This document shows positions 9,257 to 18,591 of a stretch of DNA of 64,000 nt, in pieces. This DNA is from Jannaschia marina (GTDB lineage Bacteria > Pseudomonadota > Alphaproteobacteria > Rhodobacterales > Rhodobacteraceae), in NCBI RefSeq assembly GCF_013404595.1, contig NZ_JABVAX010000002.1, positions 372,001 to 436,000 of the forward strand. Reading direction: 5' to 3'. Both the position numbers and the translations under genes were made by a program. How positions within the stretch are numbered: the first letter of the stretch is position 1; each line of letters opens with the position of its first letter. The notes beneath the pieces are model-generated. The model was not told the origin of the DNA, did not search any database, and was given only the letters and a program-made list of their open reading frames with translations.

Positions 9257-10435
9257 TCAGGCTGGCACGAGGTTCGCCGCCGCGCGGTCGAGGCGTGCGA
9301 GTGCCTCCCGGATATCTTCGTCGGTGATGTTGAGCGCGGGCAGAAGACGGGCGGTGTTGTCGGCTGCGGGAACGACACAGGTCTCCTGGCCGTAGGCTGC
9401 CTGCACGACGTCCGCGACCGGCACCTTGCACTTGAGGCCCAGCATCAGGCCGGAGCCCCGGACCGTCTCGAAGACGTCGGGGTGCGCCGCCACGAGGCCC
9501 TCCAGTCCCTGACGGAAGAGGCCCGCCTTGCGGTTCACGTCGGCGAGGAAGTCGTCGGTCGCGACGATGTCCATCACCGCGTTGCCCACCGCGCAGCCGA
9601 GCGGGTTGCCCCCGTAGGTCGAGCCGTGGTTGCCGGGCTTCATACCGCTCGCCGCCGCCTCGGTCGCCAGGAGCGCACCAAGCGGAAAGCCTCCGCCGAT
9701 GCCCTTGGCGACCATCATGATATCTGGGTGGATCCCGGCCCATTCATGGGCGAAGAGCTTGCCCGTTCGGCCAACACCGCATTGCACCTCGTCGAGGATC
9801 ATCAGCGCGCCGGTCTCGTCGCAGAGGTCGCGCAGGCCCTTCAGGCATTGGTCTGGCACCGGCACGATGCCGCCTTCGCCCTGCACCGGCTCGAGGATGA
9901 CGGCCGCCACGTCCGAGGCCTTCATCGCTTCGCTCAGCGCGTCGTGGTCGCCGAAGGGTAGGTGGCGGAAACCGGGCAGCACGGGGCCGAAGCCGCCGAC
10001 CATCTTCTCGGACCCGGCGGCCGCGATGCCGGCCGAGGAGCGGCCGTGGAACGACCCGGTGAAGGCGAGGATCACATGCCGTTCGGGCTGCCCCTTCTCG
10101 TGCCAGTACTTGCGCGCCATCTTGACGGCCAGCTCGCAGGTCTCGGTGCCGGAGTTGGCGAAGAACACCGTGTCGGCGAAGGTCGCCTCCACCAGCTTTT
10201 CGGCCAGCGCCTCCTGCTGGGGCACGTGGTAGAGGTTCGACGTGTGCCAGAGCGCCCCGGCCTGCGCTGTCAGCGCCGCCGTCAGCGCGGGATGCGCGTG
10301 GCCCAGCACGTTGACCGCGATGCCGCCCCCGAGGTCGAGGAAACGTCGCCCGTCCGCTTCCACAAGCCAGGAGCCTTCGCCCGAGACGAAGCTCATGGGG
10401 GCGCGGTTGTAGACGGGAAGGACGGCGGGGATCAT
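9257..10435 (-). CDS. argD: acetylornithine aminotransferase (aspartate aminotransferase family)
   Basis: ArgD is a PLP enzyme that transaminates N-acetylglutamate semialdehyde in arginine biosynthesis, and often succinyldiaminopimelate too. The 392-residue protein has the class-III aminotransferase hallmarks: [49 protein letters not shown]-type aspartate ([14 protein letters not shown]) and the PLP lysine in [15 protein letters not shown]. The ATG at 10435 is preceded by AAGGAAAAGG. It sits upstream of argF on the same strand, consistent with ArgD acting before ArgF in the pathway. Confidence 0.96.
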   Translation of the reverse strand: MIPAVLPVYNRAPMSFVSGEGSWLVEADGRRFLDLGGGIAVNVLGHAHPALTAALTAQAGALWHTSNLYHVPQQEALAEKLVEATFADTVFFANSGTETCELAVKMARKYWHEKGQPERHVILAFTGSFHGRSSAGIAAAGSEKMVGGFGPVLPGFRHLPFGDHDALSEAMKASDVAAVILEPVQGEGGIVPVPDQCLKGLRDLCDETGALMILDEVQCGVGRTGKLFAHEWAGIHPDIMMVAKGIGGGFPLGALLATEAAASGMKPGNHGSTYGGNPLGCAVGNAVMDIVATDDFLADVNRKAGLFRQGLEGLVAAHPDVFETVRGSGLMLGLKCKVPVADVVQAAYGQETCVVPAADNTARLLPALNITDEDIREALARLDRAAANLVPA

Positions 10436-10605
10436 GGCCTTTTCCTTGGGTCGGGTTTCGGGAACCTCTCGCGTGACGCAATTCCGGTGGGCTGTCAATT
10501 CGCCGTGAGAGCGGGGCGATAACGGAATCCTCACGCCGTTGTCAGATGACGGAGCCCGTGGCCGGTGCTTCAAAGGCTGCGACAAAATGACAAGGGAGAC
10601 CCTCG

Positions 10606-11184
10606 ATGTTCCGTTTCACGCTGGCCGTTGCCTTACCTCTTGCCTCCGCGCTGGCCCTCGCCACGCCCGCCGCCGCGCAGGACACCTGCGAGATCGCCGA
10701 GGACCGTTTCGAGATGGACGAGGCCGCCGTCACCGCGCTCTACGACTGCATGTCGGACCGGATGTTCGAGGGATACACCAAGGAAGGCAACGAAATCGCG
10801 GGTGAGTACCGCGACTGGCAGGTCACCGCGACGCGCGCTGCGGTCGCCGGGCCGCACCAGAACCGCTTCCTGCTGACCTTCGTGAACGAGATCGGCGCGG
10901 AGCAGTACCTCAAGTTCGAGGAAGACATCGAGATGCCGGTCGGCACGATTCTCGCGAAGGAGTCGATCGGCGGCCGCGACGGCGAGGCGCGAGTCGGCCC
11001 GCTCTTCATCATGGAGAAGGTCGACGATGCGCCGGAGTTCGGGAACTGGTTCTATTCCGGTGTGCAGCCGAACGGCAAGGAACTGAAGATCAGCCAGAAA
11101 TTCTGCCACGACTGCCACGGCGGTTTCGATTTTCAGGACAGCATGGGTTACCCGGTCGAGGAAGTGCGCCTGACGGCGAACTGA
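10606..11184 (+). CDS. secreted cytochrome P460-like haem protein
   Basis: The 192-residue product has a clear Sec signal peptide (MFRFTLAVALPLASALALATPAAA, cut before QDT) and one c-type haem site near the C-terminus, KFCHDCHGGF (C167, C170, H171). A single CxxCH after a beta-rich domain (DWQVTATRAA, RFLLTFVNEIG, ILAKESIG, PLFIMEKVDDAPEFGNWFYS) is the layout of the cytochrome P460/c'-beta family. Its members bind NO or oxidise hydroxylamine. Periplasmic location follows from the signal peptide; the substrate is unknown. A GC-rich hairpin terminator follows 21 bp after the stop. Confidence 0.75.
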   Translation: MFRFTLAVALPLASALALATPAAAQDTCEIAEDRFEMDEAAVTALYDCMSDRMFEGYTKEGNEIAGEYRDWQVTATRAAVAGPHQNRFLLTFVNEIGAEQYLKFEEDIEMPVGTILAKESIGGRDGEARVGPLFIMEKVDDAPEFGNWFYSGVQPNGKELKISQKFCHDCHGGFDFQDSMGYPVEEVRLTAN

Positions 11185-11205
11185 TCGGCCCTGCAGGGCA
11201 TACGG

Positions 11206-11235
11206 ACGGGCGGCTCCGGGCGGGGCCGCCCGTTC
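11206..11235 (+). terminator. terminator after the P460-like gene
   Basis: The inverted repeat ACGGGCGGC (11206-11214) / GCCGCCCGT (11225-11233), followed by TTC, lies 21 bases after the stop codon. Confidence 0.6.
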
Positions 11236-11320
11236 GCGTGGGCGATCCGACGACACAGATGCTCCGAACGAAGGGCCTGCGTGGCTCGACAAGTCCGATT
11301 GTCGCAGGCAGGTAGGGGAC

Positions 11321-12019
11321 ATGTGGCCCCGAACCCGCGCCCTCTCCGTTCATCTGCTGACCGCCACCGGGGCGGTCTTCGCGATGTTCGCGCTGCTCGC
11401 GGCGGTCGAGACCGCCTGGTCGTGGATGTTCCTGTGGCTGCTCGCGGCGCTCATCGTCGATGGCATCGACGGGCCGCTCGCCCGCAAGTACGAGGTGACG
11501 CTCCACGCGGCACGCTTCGACGGCGTGCTCCTCGACCTGATCATCGACTATCTCACCTACGTCTTCATTCCGGTCTACGCCCTCTATGCCAGCGGCCTCG
11601 TGCCCGGCTGGGCCGGTTGGGGCATCCTGATCGTGGTACCCTTCGCCTCGGCGCTCTACTTCTGCGACGTGCAGATGAAGACCGAGGACGCGAGTTTCGA
11701 GGGATTTCCCGGCTGCTGGAACATGGTGGCCCTCGCCGTCTTCATCCTGGAGCCGAACCCCTGGCTCACGCTCATCGCCTCGGTGCTCCTTTCGGCGGCG
11801 ATGTTCCTGCCGCTGCGCTTCGTCCATCCGGTGCGCACGCAGCAATGGCGGCCGTTGACGCTTGCGGTCACGACGCTCTGGATGGCGCTGGCACTGACGG
11901 CGGCCTGGGGCGAGTTCGGCCTGGGACAGACGCTCGGATGGGTCTTCGCCGCGGCGACGACCTATCTGCTCTTTGCGGGGCTTCTGCAGCAGGCGCTGGC
12001 GCGCACCAGAACGGCTTGA
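11321..12019 (+). CDS. pcs: phosphatidylcholine synthase
   Basis: Pcs makes phosphatidylcholine directly from CDP-diacylglycerol and choline. It is largely restricted to bacteria that take up choline, many of them host-associated alphaproteobacteria. The 232-residue polytopic protein has the CDP-alcohol phosphotransferase signature (DGIDGPLARKYE, then FDGVLLDLIIDY) and the family-specific segments YFCDVQMKTEDASFEGFPGCWN and FVHPVRTQQWRP. With psd and pssA at 3.4-4.8 kb, the window encodes the final steps for three membrane phospholipids. It converges on the small secreted-protein gene with a 2-bp gap. Confidence 0.95.
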   Translation: MWPRTRALSVHLLTATGAVFAMFALLAAVETAWSWMFLWLLAALIVDGIDGPLARKYEVTLHAARFDGVLLDLIIDYLTYVFIPVYALYASGLVPGWAGWGILIVVPFASALYFCDVQMKTEDASFEGFPGCWNMVALAVFILEPNPWLTLIASVLLSAAMFLPLRFVHPVRTQQWRPLTLAVTTLWMALALTAAWGEFGLGQTLGWVFAAATTYLLFAGLLQQALARTRTA

Positions 12020-12021
12020 CC

Positions 12022-12366
12022 TCAGAGGTCGATCGCGCTCTCGGCATCCGGCTCGAGACCGGGGAGCGGCGGATCGAGCGACTCTTTCCGACGAATGATG
12101 ATGTCGCCGTTCGGCAGGATCTCGGGGGCCTCGTAGGCGTCGAAATCCTCGACCACTTCACCAAGCGACCGCTGCATCTCGCGTAGGAAGGGTCCGGCGT
12201 CTTCTGCCAGTTCCCCGAAGTCGCGCAGGGCAGGCTCCACCTCCTCCATGAGCCCTTCCATGAAGAGGCGCAGCCCCTGTTCCATGAGGCTTTCTTCCTG
12301 CTCCTGCGCGGCGGCGGGCAGGGCGATCCCAAGGACGAGGGCGAGAGGGGTCAGCAGGTGGCGCAT
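12022..12366 (-). CDS. small secreted acidic protein of unknown function
   Basis: The 114-residue product has a signal peptide (MRHLLTPLALVLGIALPAAA, cut before QEQ). An amphipathic acidic helical region follows (about residues 25-75, ESLMEQGLRLFMEGLMEEVEPALRDF), then a conserved-looking tail ILPNGDIIIRRK. Proteins with this PPEILPNGDIIIRRK-type tail recur in rhodobacters, some under an ATPase label. No P-loop or other ATPase motif is present here, so I give no function. It lies 3 bp downstream of the EEP-family gene on the same strand and is probably cotranscribed with it. Confidence 0.75.
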   Translation of the reverse strand: MRHLLTPLALVLGIALPAAAQEQEESLMEQGLRLFMEGLMEEVEPALRDFGELAEDAGPFLREMQRSLGEVVEDFDAYEAPEILPNGDIIIRRKESLDPPLPGLEPDAESAIDL

Positions 12367-12369
12367 GGC

Positions 12370-13389
12370 TCAAACGTGGGGCGGTGGTGGCGCGAGGTCA
12401 AGGATAACCGGAAAGTGATCGGAGGCGTCGAGCAAGGCTTGGCGCAGGTCGTCGTCCCGCGCGACCTCGGGGTCGTCGAAGGGGTGAAGGATGCGCCACT
12501 CGGCCCTGTCTCGTAAGTTTTGGCTGACCATGGCGAAGTCGAGAAGCGCATTCATATATCGCTTGCGGTCCTTGTCCCAGAACCGCGCCGTCGCGGGGAG
12601 CGCGGCCCCGATGCGCGCGGGGCGAGCGGATGGGTCGTGGAGCGCGTCGGCTCCGTCGCCCAGCACGATCTCGACGCCGGAGCGACCGAAGAGCGTCTCG
12701 AACTCGTCGAGGCCCGGGCCGTCGTTGAAATCGCCCGCGACGATCAGCGCCCGCCCCTCCGCGAGCCGCGCGTCGACCCGCCGCCGCAGCCAGATACATT
12801 GTCCCAGCTGCTTGCGTCGGTTGAGGATACCGATCCGCAGGGCCTCCTGCGCATTGGCGGCCCCGTGCGCGGCCTTCGACTTCGCGTGCACCCCGATCAG
12901 ATGCAGCGCGCCAGCGGAGGTCTCCAGATCCAGCTCCAGCGGCGGTTTCGACCACACGAGTTGTTCGGCGCGCAGGTCGGTATCGAGGTCCATGCCCAGC
13001 GTGCGATCGAAGCGCGGCGCGTCCGGGGCTTCGCCCGGCGCGTGTCGGGGCGTGACGCGGGCGGGATCGTAGAGGAGCGCGATCTCCTGCCGCGTGTCGT
13101 TCGCAAACCCCATCGCCACGCGCGTCGCGCGCAGGCCGGCCCAGACCGCAAAGCCCTCGAGCGCCACCCGCGTCGAGCGCCGCGGCCCGTCGTCCGGAGC
13201 CTCGATCACCAGAAGCGCATCGGCATCAATCGTGCCCATCACATGGGCCACCGCATCGAGCTGCCGGGCGTTGGTCACACCGAAACGGCTCGTCTCCTCG
13301 GGATCGGGGTTCAGGCTGTCGTTTTCGTGGAACAGCCGGTTGAACCACTCCACGTTCCAGGTGGCGAAGCGGAAGGAGGTTTTGGTCAC
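12370..13389 (-). CDS. endonuclease/exonuclease/phosphatase (EEP) family hydrolase
   Basis: This 339-residue cytoplasmic protein has the EEP metal-dependent phosphohydrolase fold. The motifs run in order: TWNVEWF (Asn ligand), LVIEAPD (Glu in place), LIGVHAKSKAAHG, the GDFND metal motif (VAGDFNDGPGLDEF), the LLDFAMVS segment and the terminal SDHFPV (Asp-His pair). The set is complete, so it should be an active Mg-dependent phosphodiesterase. Whether the target is DNA, a lipid headgroup or a phosphoinositide-like substrate is unknown. It starts 8 bp after the stop of the J-protein gene, suggesting a three-gene leftward unit 14077-12022. Confidence 0.85.
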   Translation of the reverse strand: MTKTSFRFATWNVEWFNRLFHENDSLNPDPEETSRFGVTNARQLDAVAHVMGTIDADALLVIEAPDDGPRRSTRVALEGFAVWAGLRATRVAMGFANDTRQEIALLYDPARVTPRHAPGEAPDAPRFDRTLGMDLDTDLRAEQLVWSKPPLELDLETSAGALHLIGVHAKSKAAHGAANAQEALRIGILNRRKQLGQCIWLRRRVDARLAEGRALIVAGDFNDGPGLDEFETLFGRSGVEIVLGDGADALHDPSARPARIGAALPATARFWDKDRKRYMNALLDFAMVSQNLRDRAEWRILHPFDDPEVARDDDLRQALLDASDHFPVILDLAPPPPHV

Positions 13390-13396
13390 GCCGCTC

Positions 13397-14077
13397 TCAC
13401 GCGCCGCCGCCCTGGATCTTCTCCCAGGCGCGGTTGACCGCGACGAGGCGCTTCTCGGCCAGCTTCACCGCTTCTTCGGGCAGGCCCCGTGCCATCAGCC
13501 GGTCGGGGTGGCTCTCTCGGACGGCGGCGCGCCAGGCCTGTCGGATCTCCTCCATCGGTGTGTCGGGCATCACGCCCAGCACCTCGTAGCAGTCGGGCTC
13601 CGCCCCGGGCACGAAGCGCGTGCGGAGCGAGCGGAACTCCCGCTCGGGCAGGCGGAAGATCTGGGCGACCCGGGCGAGAAAGTCGTCTTCGGCCGGGTGG
13701 TAGGTGCCGTCGGCCATGGCGATGTGGAAGAGCCCCTCCATGAGGTCGCGCAGGATCTGGCTGTCGCCGTCGAACATCGCGCGGATGCGGCCGGCGTAGT
13801 GCTCGAACCCGGCGACGTCGGTCCGTGCGAGATCGAAGACGCGCGCGGCGTTGTCGAGTTCCGCGGGCGGGATGGTGAAGACCTCACGGAAGGCCGTGAC
13901 CTCGTCGCGGGTGACGCGGCCGTCGGCCTTGGCCATCTTCGCCGAGAGCGCGATGACCGCGATGGTGAAGGCGACCGAGCGCTCCGGCGGGCTGCGCAGA
14001 CGCTCGAAGAGGCCCGAAAGCGCCTCGCCCGGGGCGAGGCTGGCCAGGACTTCGAGGATGCGGGACCAGAGCGACAT
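13397..14077 (-). CDS. DjlA-like J-domain/TerB co-chaperone
   Basis: The 226-residue protein combines a TerB-like helical domain (about residues 35-140, with SAKMAKADGRVTRDEVTAFRE and HIAMADGTYHPAEDDFL, each bearing an acidic metal-binding-type motif) with a C-terminal J domain. The latter has the invariant HPD in AVRESHPDRLMARGLP. This layout matches DjlA-type DnaK co-chaperones, except that the usual N-terminal membrane helix is weak; the first 20 residues are only mildly hydrophobic. It is first in a probable unit with the EEP hydrolase and the secreted protein. Confidence 0.85.
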   Translation of the reverse strand: MSLWSRILEVLASLAPGEALSGLFERLRSPPERSVAFTIAVIALSAKMAKADGRVTRDEVTAFREVFTIPPAELDNAARVFDLARTDVAGFEHYAGRIRAMFDGDSQILRDLMEGLFHIAMADGTYHPAEDDFLARVAQIFRLPEREFRSLRTRFVPGAEPDCYEVLGVMPDTPMEEIRQAWRAAVRESHPDRLMARGLPEEAVKLAEKRLVAVNRAWEKIQGGGA

Positions 14078-14087
14078 ATGGCGGAGC

Positions 14088-14828
14088 CTAACCCGAAGTC
14101 AACGCGACCAGAACCGCGATTTCCGACATCTGCTGGACCGCCCCGAGCACGTCGCCGGTCTGCCCCCCGATCTTCCGCCGCGCGAGGAGGCCGGTGCCGA
14201 GGAGGACACCGGTGACCAGCGCCGCCGCGAGAAACCCGGACCAACCCGCGCCGAGGAGTGCGAGCGCCGCCAGCGCGACCGCGATGAGCGTAACCCCGGC
14301 CGCCGGCACGCCGGAGTCGCGCGAGAGCCCGTCGGGGCGCGCGGGCGGCAGCCAGCGCATCAGAACGGCCATCGGGGCGCGGCTGACGGTTGCGGCGATG
14401 ACGATGGCGAGCGGATTGAGCTGTATCAGCGCGGTCGCGATCAGCGACCAGCGGATCGTGAGCGTCAGGACGAGGGCGATCACGCCATAGGCCCCGATAC
14501 GGCTGTCGCGCATGATCTCGCGCCGCCGTTCGGGCGTGAAGCCGCCCCAGAAGCCGTCGGCCACGTCGGCCAGCCCGTCCTCGTGCAGCGCGCCCGTCAG
14601 CATGATCTGCGTGGCCAGCACGAGCATCGCCGCCACCGCCGGCGTCGCGCCCAGCCAGAGCGCGGTGCCCCCGAGGCCCGTCGCGATCAGCGCCACCACG
14701 GCCCCGACGATCGGCCAGGCCCAGGCCGCGTCGGCAGCCACGGGCGTCGGCGTGCCGCGCAGGGGCAGACGCGTCAGCAACATGAAGGCGGACGTCAGGT
14801 CCGGAAGGACGCGGGTGCGGCGGGGCAT
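14088..14828 (-). CDS. cobS: adenosylcobinamide-GDP ribazoletransferase (cobalamin synthase)
   Basis: CobS (CobV) joins adenosylcobinamide-GDP to alpha-ribazole phosphate in the last step of cobalamin nucleotide-loop assembly. The 246-residue polytopic membrane enzyme carries the family signature [18 protein letters not shown], followed by [14 protein letters not shown] and a C-terminal [10 protein letters not shown]. It starts at ATG 14828 ([22 protein letters not shown]); an upstream frame to 14894 is not needed. It is divergent from cobT, which makes its ribazole substrate, with 80 bp between them. I do not see a B12-box or cobalamin riboswitch there. Confidence 0.95.
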   Translation of the reverse strand: MPRRTRVLPDLTSAFMLLTRLPLRGTPTPVAADAAWAWPIVGAVVALIATGLGGTALWLGATPAVAAMLVLATQIMLTGALHEDGLADVADGFWGGFTPERRREIMRDSRIGAYGVIALVLTLTIRWSLIATALIQLNPLAIVIAATVSRAPMAVLMRWLPPARPDGLSRDSGVPAAGVTLIAVALAALALLGAGWSGFLAAALVTGVLLGTGLLARRKIGGQTGDVLGAVQQMSEIAVLVALTSG

Positions 14829-14908
14829 GTCGTTCCTGCACTGGCGGTCGGGGCACCGCTCGCTTATCGCTCGGGGCAACGCCGGACAAGACACGACCCG
14901 AGGGACAG

Positions 14909-15919
14909 ATGACCGACACCCCAGACCTCAGCACCCTGACAGCGATCCGCACGGCCCTCGCAGCCGCCCCCGGCCCCGATGAAGCGGCCCGCGCCGGGGC
15001 CATGGAGCGCAACGGACAGTTGACCAAGCCGCCCGGTGCGCTTGGCCGGCTGGAGGATCTCGCGCTCTGGTACGCGGGCTGGCGCGGCGACGCGCGGCCT
15101 CGCATCGAAACGCCCCAAGTTCTGATCTTCGCGGGCAACCATGGCGTCGCGGCGCAGGGCGTCAGCGCCTTCCCGCCCGAGGTCACGGTGCAGATGGTCG
15201 CGAATTTCGAAGCCGGTGGGGCGGCCATCAACCAGTTGTCGGAGTTCGCGGGGGCATGCCTCGGCGTCCACGCGCTCGATCTTGACCGGCCGACGGCCGA
15301 CTTCACCAAGGGCCCCGCGATGACCGAGGCCGAGGTCTGCGCCGCCTTCGCCACCGGCTGGAGTGCGGTCGATCCGTCTGCGGATCTTCTGGTGACGGGC
15401 GAGATGGGCATCGGCAACACGACCTCCGCCGCCGCCATCGCCACCGCGCTCCTCGGGGGCGACGGCTGGGCCGGGCGGGGCACGGGTGTCGACGACGCGG
15501 GTCTCTCACGGAAGGAGGCCGCAGTGGCCGCGGGCCTCGCCGCGAACCCGGACCGCAGCGGTCTTGGCGTTCTCATGGCGCTTGGCGGTCGGGAATTGGC
15601 GGCGATGGCCGGGGCGATCGCCGGCGCGCGGGCGCATCGCGTTCCCGTCCTCCTCGACGGGTTCATCTGCACCGCCGCCGCGCTGACGCTCTGGTCCGAG
15701 GACGCGGGCGCGCTCGACCATTGCGTCGCCGGTCACCTCTCGGCCGAGGGCGCGCACGCGCGGATGCTCGACGCCCTCGGGATGGAGCCGCTCCTGTCAC
15801 TCCGGTTGCGTCTCGGCGAAGGGTCGGGGGCCGCCTTGGCGATCCAGGTTCTGAAAGGGGCACTCGCCTGTCACTCGGGGATGGCGACTTTCGCGGAGGC
15901 CGGCGTCTCGGGCGGGTAG
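14909..15919 (+). CDS. cobT: nicotinate-nucleotide--dimethylbenzimidazole phosphoribosyltransferase
   Basis: CobT (CobU in Pseudomonas denitrificans naming) makes alpha-ribazole phosphate from nicotinate mononucleotide and dimethylbenzimidazole. The 336-residue protein is of normal size and has the family segments [70 protein letters not shown] and [12 protein letters not shown]. The ATG at 14909 follows GAGGGACAG. It pairs functionally with cobS on the other strand; other cobalamin genes are outside the window. Confidence 0.96.
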   Translation: MTDTPDLSTLTAIRTALAAAPGPDEAARAGAMERNGQLTKPPGALGRLEDLALWYAGWRGDARPRIETPQVLIFAGNHGVAAQGVSAFPPEVTVQMVANFEAGGAAINQLSEFAGACLGVHALDLDRPTADFTKGPAMTEAEVCAAFATGWSAVDPSADLLVTGEMGIGNTTSAAAIATALLGGDGWAGRGTGVDDAGLSRKEAAVAAGLAANPDRSGLGVLMALGGRELAAMAGAIAGARAHRVPVLLDGFICTAAALTLWSEDAGALDHCVAGHLSAEGAHARMLDALGMEPLLSLRLRLGEGSGAALAIQVLKGALACHSGMATFAEAGVSGG

Positions 15920-15927
15920 GGCCGCGC

Positions 15928-16410
15928 TCAGCCGGCGTCGCCGTCGCGTTGCGCGACCATGAAGCTCAACGCGTCGGCCATGATCTTCGTCTCCGCGCCG
16001 CCGGTGACGCCGCCGATGCCGACGCGCCGTCCGAGCCGCCACCACATGCCGGGCACCCAGGCGCGGCCAAGCGGGTCGGTCAGACGCACGAGAAAGCCAT
16101 TCGACGGCTTGAAACTGAAGAGCGCGCGATCGACCGAAGCGATCTGCGCAAGCGGCGCGATGGCCGTGCCGTCTTCCGAGAAGAGCCCGTCTTCCGTCAG
16201 CACGATCCCCTGGGCCGAGCCGCGCCAGCCGCGGTGCGCCAGCACCAGCGCGGCAACGCCGAGGACGACGAGGAAGGCGAGCCAGAGCGGGTTTTCCGGC
16301 GGATGAACGGCCGCGAGCCACAGGAGCATGAGCCCCAGGGCCAGCTGGATCGCGAAGCCCATGGCGCGACGGGGCGCGGAGGGGCGCAGGATATGAAGGG
16401 TGTCGCTCAT
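15928..16410 (-). CDS. membrane-anchored PH-like domain protein, unknown function
   Basis: The 160-residue product has two hydrophobic segments near the N-terminus (about residues 17-35 and 42-60). A cytoplasmic beta-rich domain follows (LTEDGLFSEDGTAIAPLAQIASVDRALFSFKPSNGFLVRL) that resembles a bacterial PH-like fold. The end MADALSFMVAQRDGD looks like the closing helix. The ATG at 16410 gives MSDTLHIL, typical of relatives in this family as I recall them. It converges on cobT with an 8-bp gap. The function is unknown. Confidence 0.7.
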   Translation of the reverse strand: MSDTLHILRPSAPRRAMGFAIQLALGLMLLWLAAVHPPENPLWLAFLVVLGVAALVLAHRGWRGSAQGIVLTEDGLFSEDGTAIAPLAQIASVDRALFSFKPSNGFLVRLTDPLGRAWVPGMWWRLGRRVGIGGVTGGAETKIMADALSFMVAQRDGDAG

Positions 16411-16526
16411 GGCGCTTGCGTAGCCTCCCGCGCGGGGTTGCACAACGCCGGTTCGCGGGTGCGCGTTGTCCCGTCAGGTCGTCGCGCCCATCTTCGGTGC
16501 AACAGCACATCAGGAAAGGACAGGCC

Positions 16527-17438
16527 ATGTCCCTGCGTCCCGTTCTCGAAACCCGCCGCGCCCAGCCACACATCGAAGGGGCCGGCGTCCACCTCCACCG
16601 CGCCTTCGGCTTCGGCGACCCCTCGGAGCAGGATCCGTTCCTGCTCTTCGACGACTTCCGCGGCGATCATCCCGACATGTACGCCAAGGGCTTCCCGTGG
16701 CATCCGCATCGCGGCATCGAAACCATAACCTACGTCCTCGAGGGAGAGGTCGAGCATGGCGACTCTCTGGGCAACAGCGGGGTTCTCGGGGCCGGCTCCG
16801 TCCAATGGATGACCGCCGGGTCGGGCATCCTGCACCAGGAGATGCCGCGCGGCAACGCAGCCGGTCAGATGCACGGCTTCCAGCTCTGGGCGAACCTGCC
16901 GTCGAGCCTCAAGATGACGGCCCCGCGCTACCAGGATATCCAGGGCAGCGACATCCCAGAGGTCGTCGACGACGACGGGACGCGCATCAAGGTCATCATG
17001 GGCAAGATGTGGGGGCAGACCGGCCCCGTCGACGGGATCGCGGCCGACCCGCAGTATCTTGATATCTCGGTCCCGCCGGGCGTCCGGAAGACCTTCAAGG
17101 TCGACACCTATCGCCAGACCTTCGCCTACGTCTTCGCGGGCGCGGGGGCCTTTTCGGATGCTAGTGCGCCCGAGGGCGTGCTGATCGAGAAGGACTGGCA
17201 GGGTCAGGAGGTCAATATCCGCGATCTCTCGGGCAACCGAACGCTCGTGCGCTTCGGTACCGGCGAGGAGATCACCGTGCAGGCGGGGGAGGAGGGCGTG
17301 CGTTTCCTCCTCGTCTCCGGCGCGCCGATCCGGGAGCCGGTGGCCTGGCACGGACCGATCGTGATGAACACGCAGGAGGAGCTGCATCAGGCGATGCGCG
17401 ATCTGCGCAACGGGACGTTCATCCAGCCGGCGCATTGA
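16527..17438 (+). CDS. pirin family protein
   Basis: This 303-residue bicupin protein has the pirin N-terminal metal site PWHPHRGIETITYVLEGEVEHGDS and the second ligand pair in SGILHQEMP. Together these supply the three histidines and one glutamate typical of pirins. The C-terminal pirin domain (KVDTYRQTFAYVFAGAGAF, SGAPIREPVAWHGPIVMNT) is intact. Bacterial pirins include quercetinases and redox-sensing regulators, and sequence alone does not choose between them. The ATG at 16527 has AGGAAAGGA upstream. Confidence 0.93.
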   Translation: MSLRPVLETRRAQPHIEGAGVHLHRAFGFGDPSEQDPFLLFDDFRGDHPDMYAKGFPWHPHRGIETITYVLEGEVEHGDSLGNSGVLGAGSVQWMTAGSGILHQEMPRGNAAGQMHGFQLWANLPSSLKMTAPRYQDIQGSDIPEVVDDDGTRIKVIMGKMWGQTGPVDGIAADPQYLDISVPPGVRKTFKVDTYRQTFAYVFAGAGAFSDASAPEGVLIEKDWQGQEVNIRDLSGNRTLVRFGTGEEITVQAGEEGVRFLLVSGAPIREPVAWHGPIVMNTQEELHQAMRDLRNGTFIQPAH

Positions 17439-17444
17439 TCCGAC

Positions 17445-17492
17445 GGGCCGGGGGCCAGCCCCCGGACCCCCGGAGTACTTCCGGCAGGAAGA
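17445..17492 (+). repeat. GC-rich hairpin repeat, family R1, copy B
   Basis: The stem CCGGGG/ggcca g/CCCCGG near 17449-17465 is followed by ACCCCCGGAGTACTTCC and GGAAGAGG. It lies 7 bases after the pirin stop in the sense direction, so it may also act as a terminator. Compare the copies at 9203 and 20728. Confidence 0.7.
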
Positions 17493-17518
17493 GGGGGCGG
17501 CTTCGGTCGCCCCTTCGC

Positions 17519-18532
17519 CTATCCCCCCTTGCCAAGTCGTGCGCGGCGGTCGCGGATGCCCTCGGCACGCTCTTTCTCGTCCCACCGGCGGCCGGCGAGG
17601 CTCTCGGTGTTGAAGGCGTTTTCGGCTTTCAGAACCTGCCAACGCTCGACCCGAGCATGGTCGATCACGCCTGCGGCCAGCGCAGCCTTGATCGCGCAGC
17701 CCGGTTCCTCGCCATGGGCACAGTCGCGGAAGCGGCAGGTGGCGGCCCGCGCTTCGAGATCAGCGAAGAGCCGGGCGAGGCCGGCATCCGCATCGGCCAG
17801 CTGAACCTCGCGCATCCCCGGCGTGTCGACAACGAGGGCCCCGCCCGATAGGCGATGCATCTGTCGGCGCGTGGTGGTGTGGCGACCCCGCTGGTCGGCG
17901 GCGCGGGCGGGCTGCGTCGCGACCGTCGCTCCGTCCGAAAGTGCGTTGACGAGCGTCGATTTCCCCACGCCCGAGGAGCCGAGAAGCGCGATTGTCCGTC
18001 CCGGTTCGACCCATGGGGCGAGGGCCTGTCGCGGTGCGTCGGTGCGGGCGTCGAGCGTGATTATTGGTACGTCCATAGAGATGGCCCGCGCCGCGGCCTC
18101 GAACTCGGCAACATCGTCGCAAAGATCGGGCTTCGTCAGCACGATGACCGCCGCAGCCCCTGCCTCGAAGGTCAGCGCGACATAGCGCTCCAGCCGGGCG
18201 ACGCTGAAATCGCGGGTGCAGGAGGTGACGGCGAAGACGGTGTCGACATTCGCGGCGATGGCCTGCATCTCGTAGCCGCGCCCGGGCGCACGCCGCTTCA
18301 GAAGGCTTTGCCGGTCGAGCCGGCGTGGGGCCCCTTCGGCCCCGGTGACGACCCAGTCGCCCACCGTCGCGCCGAGTGTCGGTGGCAGTGAAAGCGCGCC
18401 CTCGGCCCCTTCCGCCTCCGCGCCGTTGCGATGCACCTCGGTCACGCGCGCCGGCGTGCGTTCGGTCTCGGTTATCTGCTCCGCGAAGAACGGCCGCCAG
18501 CCGAGCGCGGCGAGGGCAGGCGTATCGGGCAT
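17519..18532 (-). CDS. rsgA: ribosome small subunit-dependent GTPase RsgA
   Basis: RsgA (YjeQ) is a circularly permuted GTPase that aids late 30S ribosome maturation. The 337-residue protein has an OB-fold N-terminus (about residues 30-95) and then the permuted G motifs: G4 VLTKPDLCDD, G1 GSSGVGKSTLVNALSD and G3 VVDTPGMREVQL. The C-terminal zinc knuckle is CRFRDCAHGEEPGC. The ATG at 18532 gives MPDTPALAALGW. It lies 59 bp downstream of the small membrane-protein gene on the same strand. Confidence 0.95.
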   Translation of the reverse strand: MPDTPALAALGWRPFFAEQITETERTPARVTEVHRNGAEAEGAEGALSLPPTLGATVGDWVVTGAEGAPRRLDRQSLLKRRAPGRGYEMQAIAANVDTVFAVTSCTRDFSVARLERYVALTFEAGAAAVIVLTKPDLCDDVAEFEAAARAISMDVPIITLDARTDAPRQALAPWVEPGRTIALLGSSGVGKSTLVNALSDGATVATQPARAADQRGRHTTTRRQMHRLSGGALVVDTPGMREVQLADADAGLARLFADLEARAATCRFRDCAHGEEPGCAIKAALAAGVIDHARVERWQVLKAENAFNTESLAGRRWDEKERAEGIRDRRARLGKGG

Positions 18533-18591
18533 GGAACGGGCCTCCGGCGGGTCGCTGCAGACCTCGCACGGGGCGCGGGGCGGAGCAAGCG

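Noticed and set aside
14829-14908. cobalamin riboswitch between cobS and cobT
   Set aside because: The gap is only 80 bp, too short for the riboswitch, and no B12-box was seen.
13570-15672. 700-codon minus-strand frame across the DjlA-like, cobS and cobT genes
   Set aside because: It runs through three recognised genes in the wrong frame or strand; arginine- and alanine-rich shadow.
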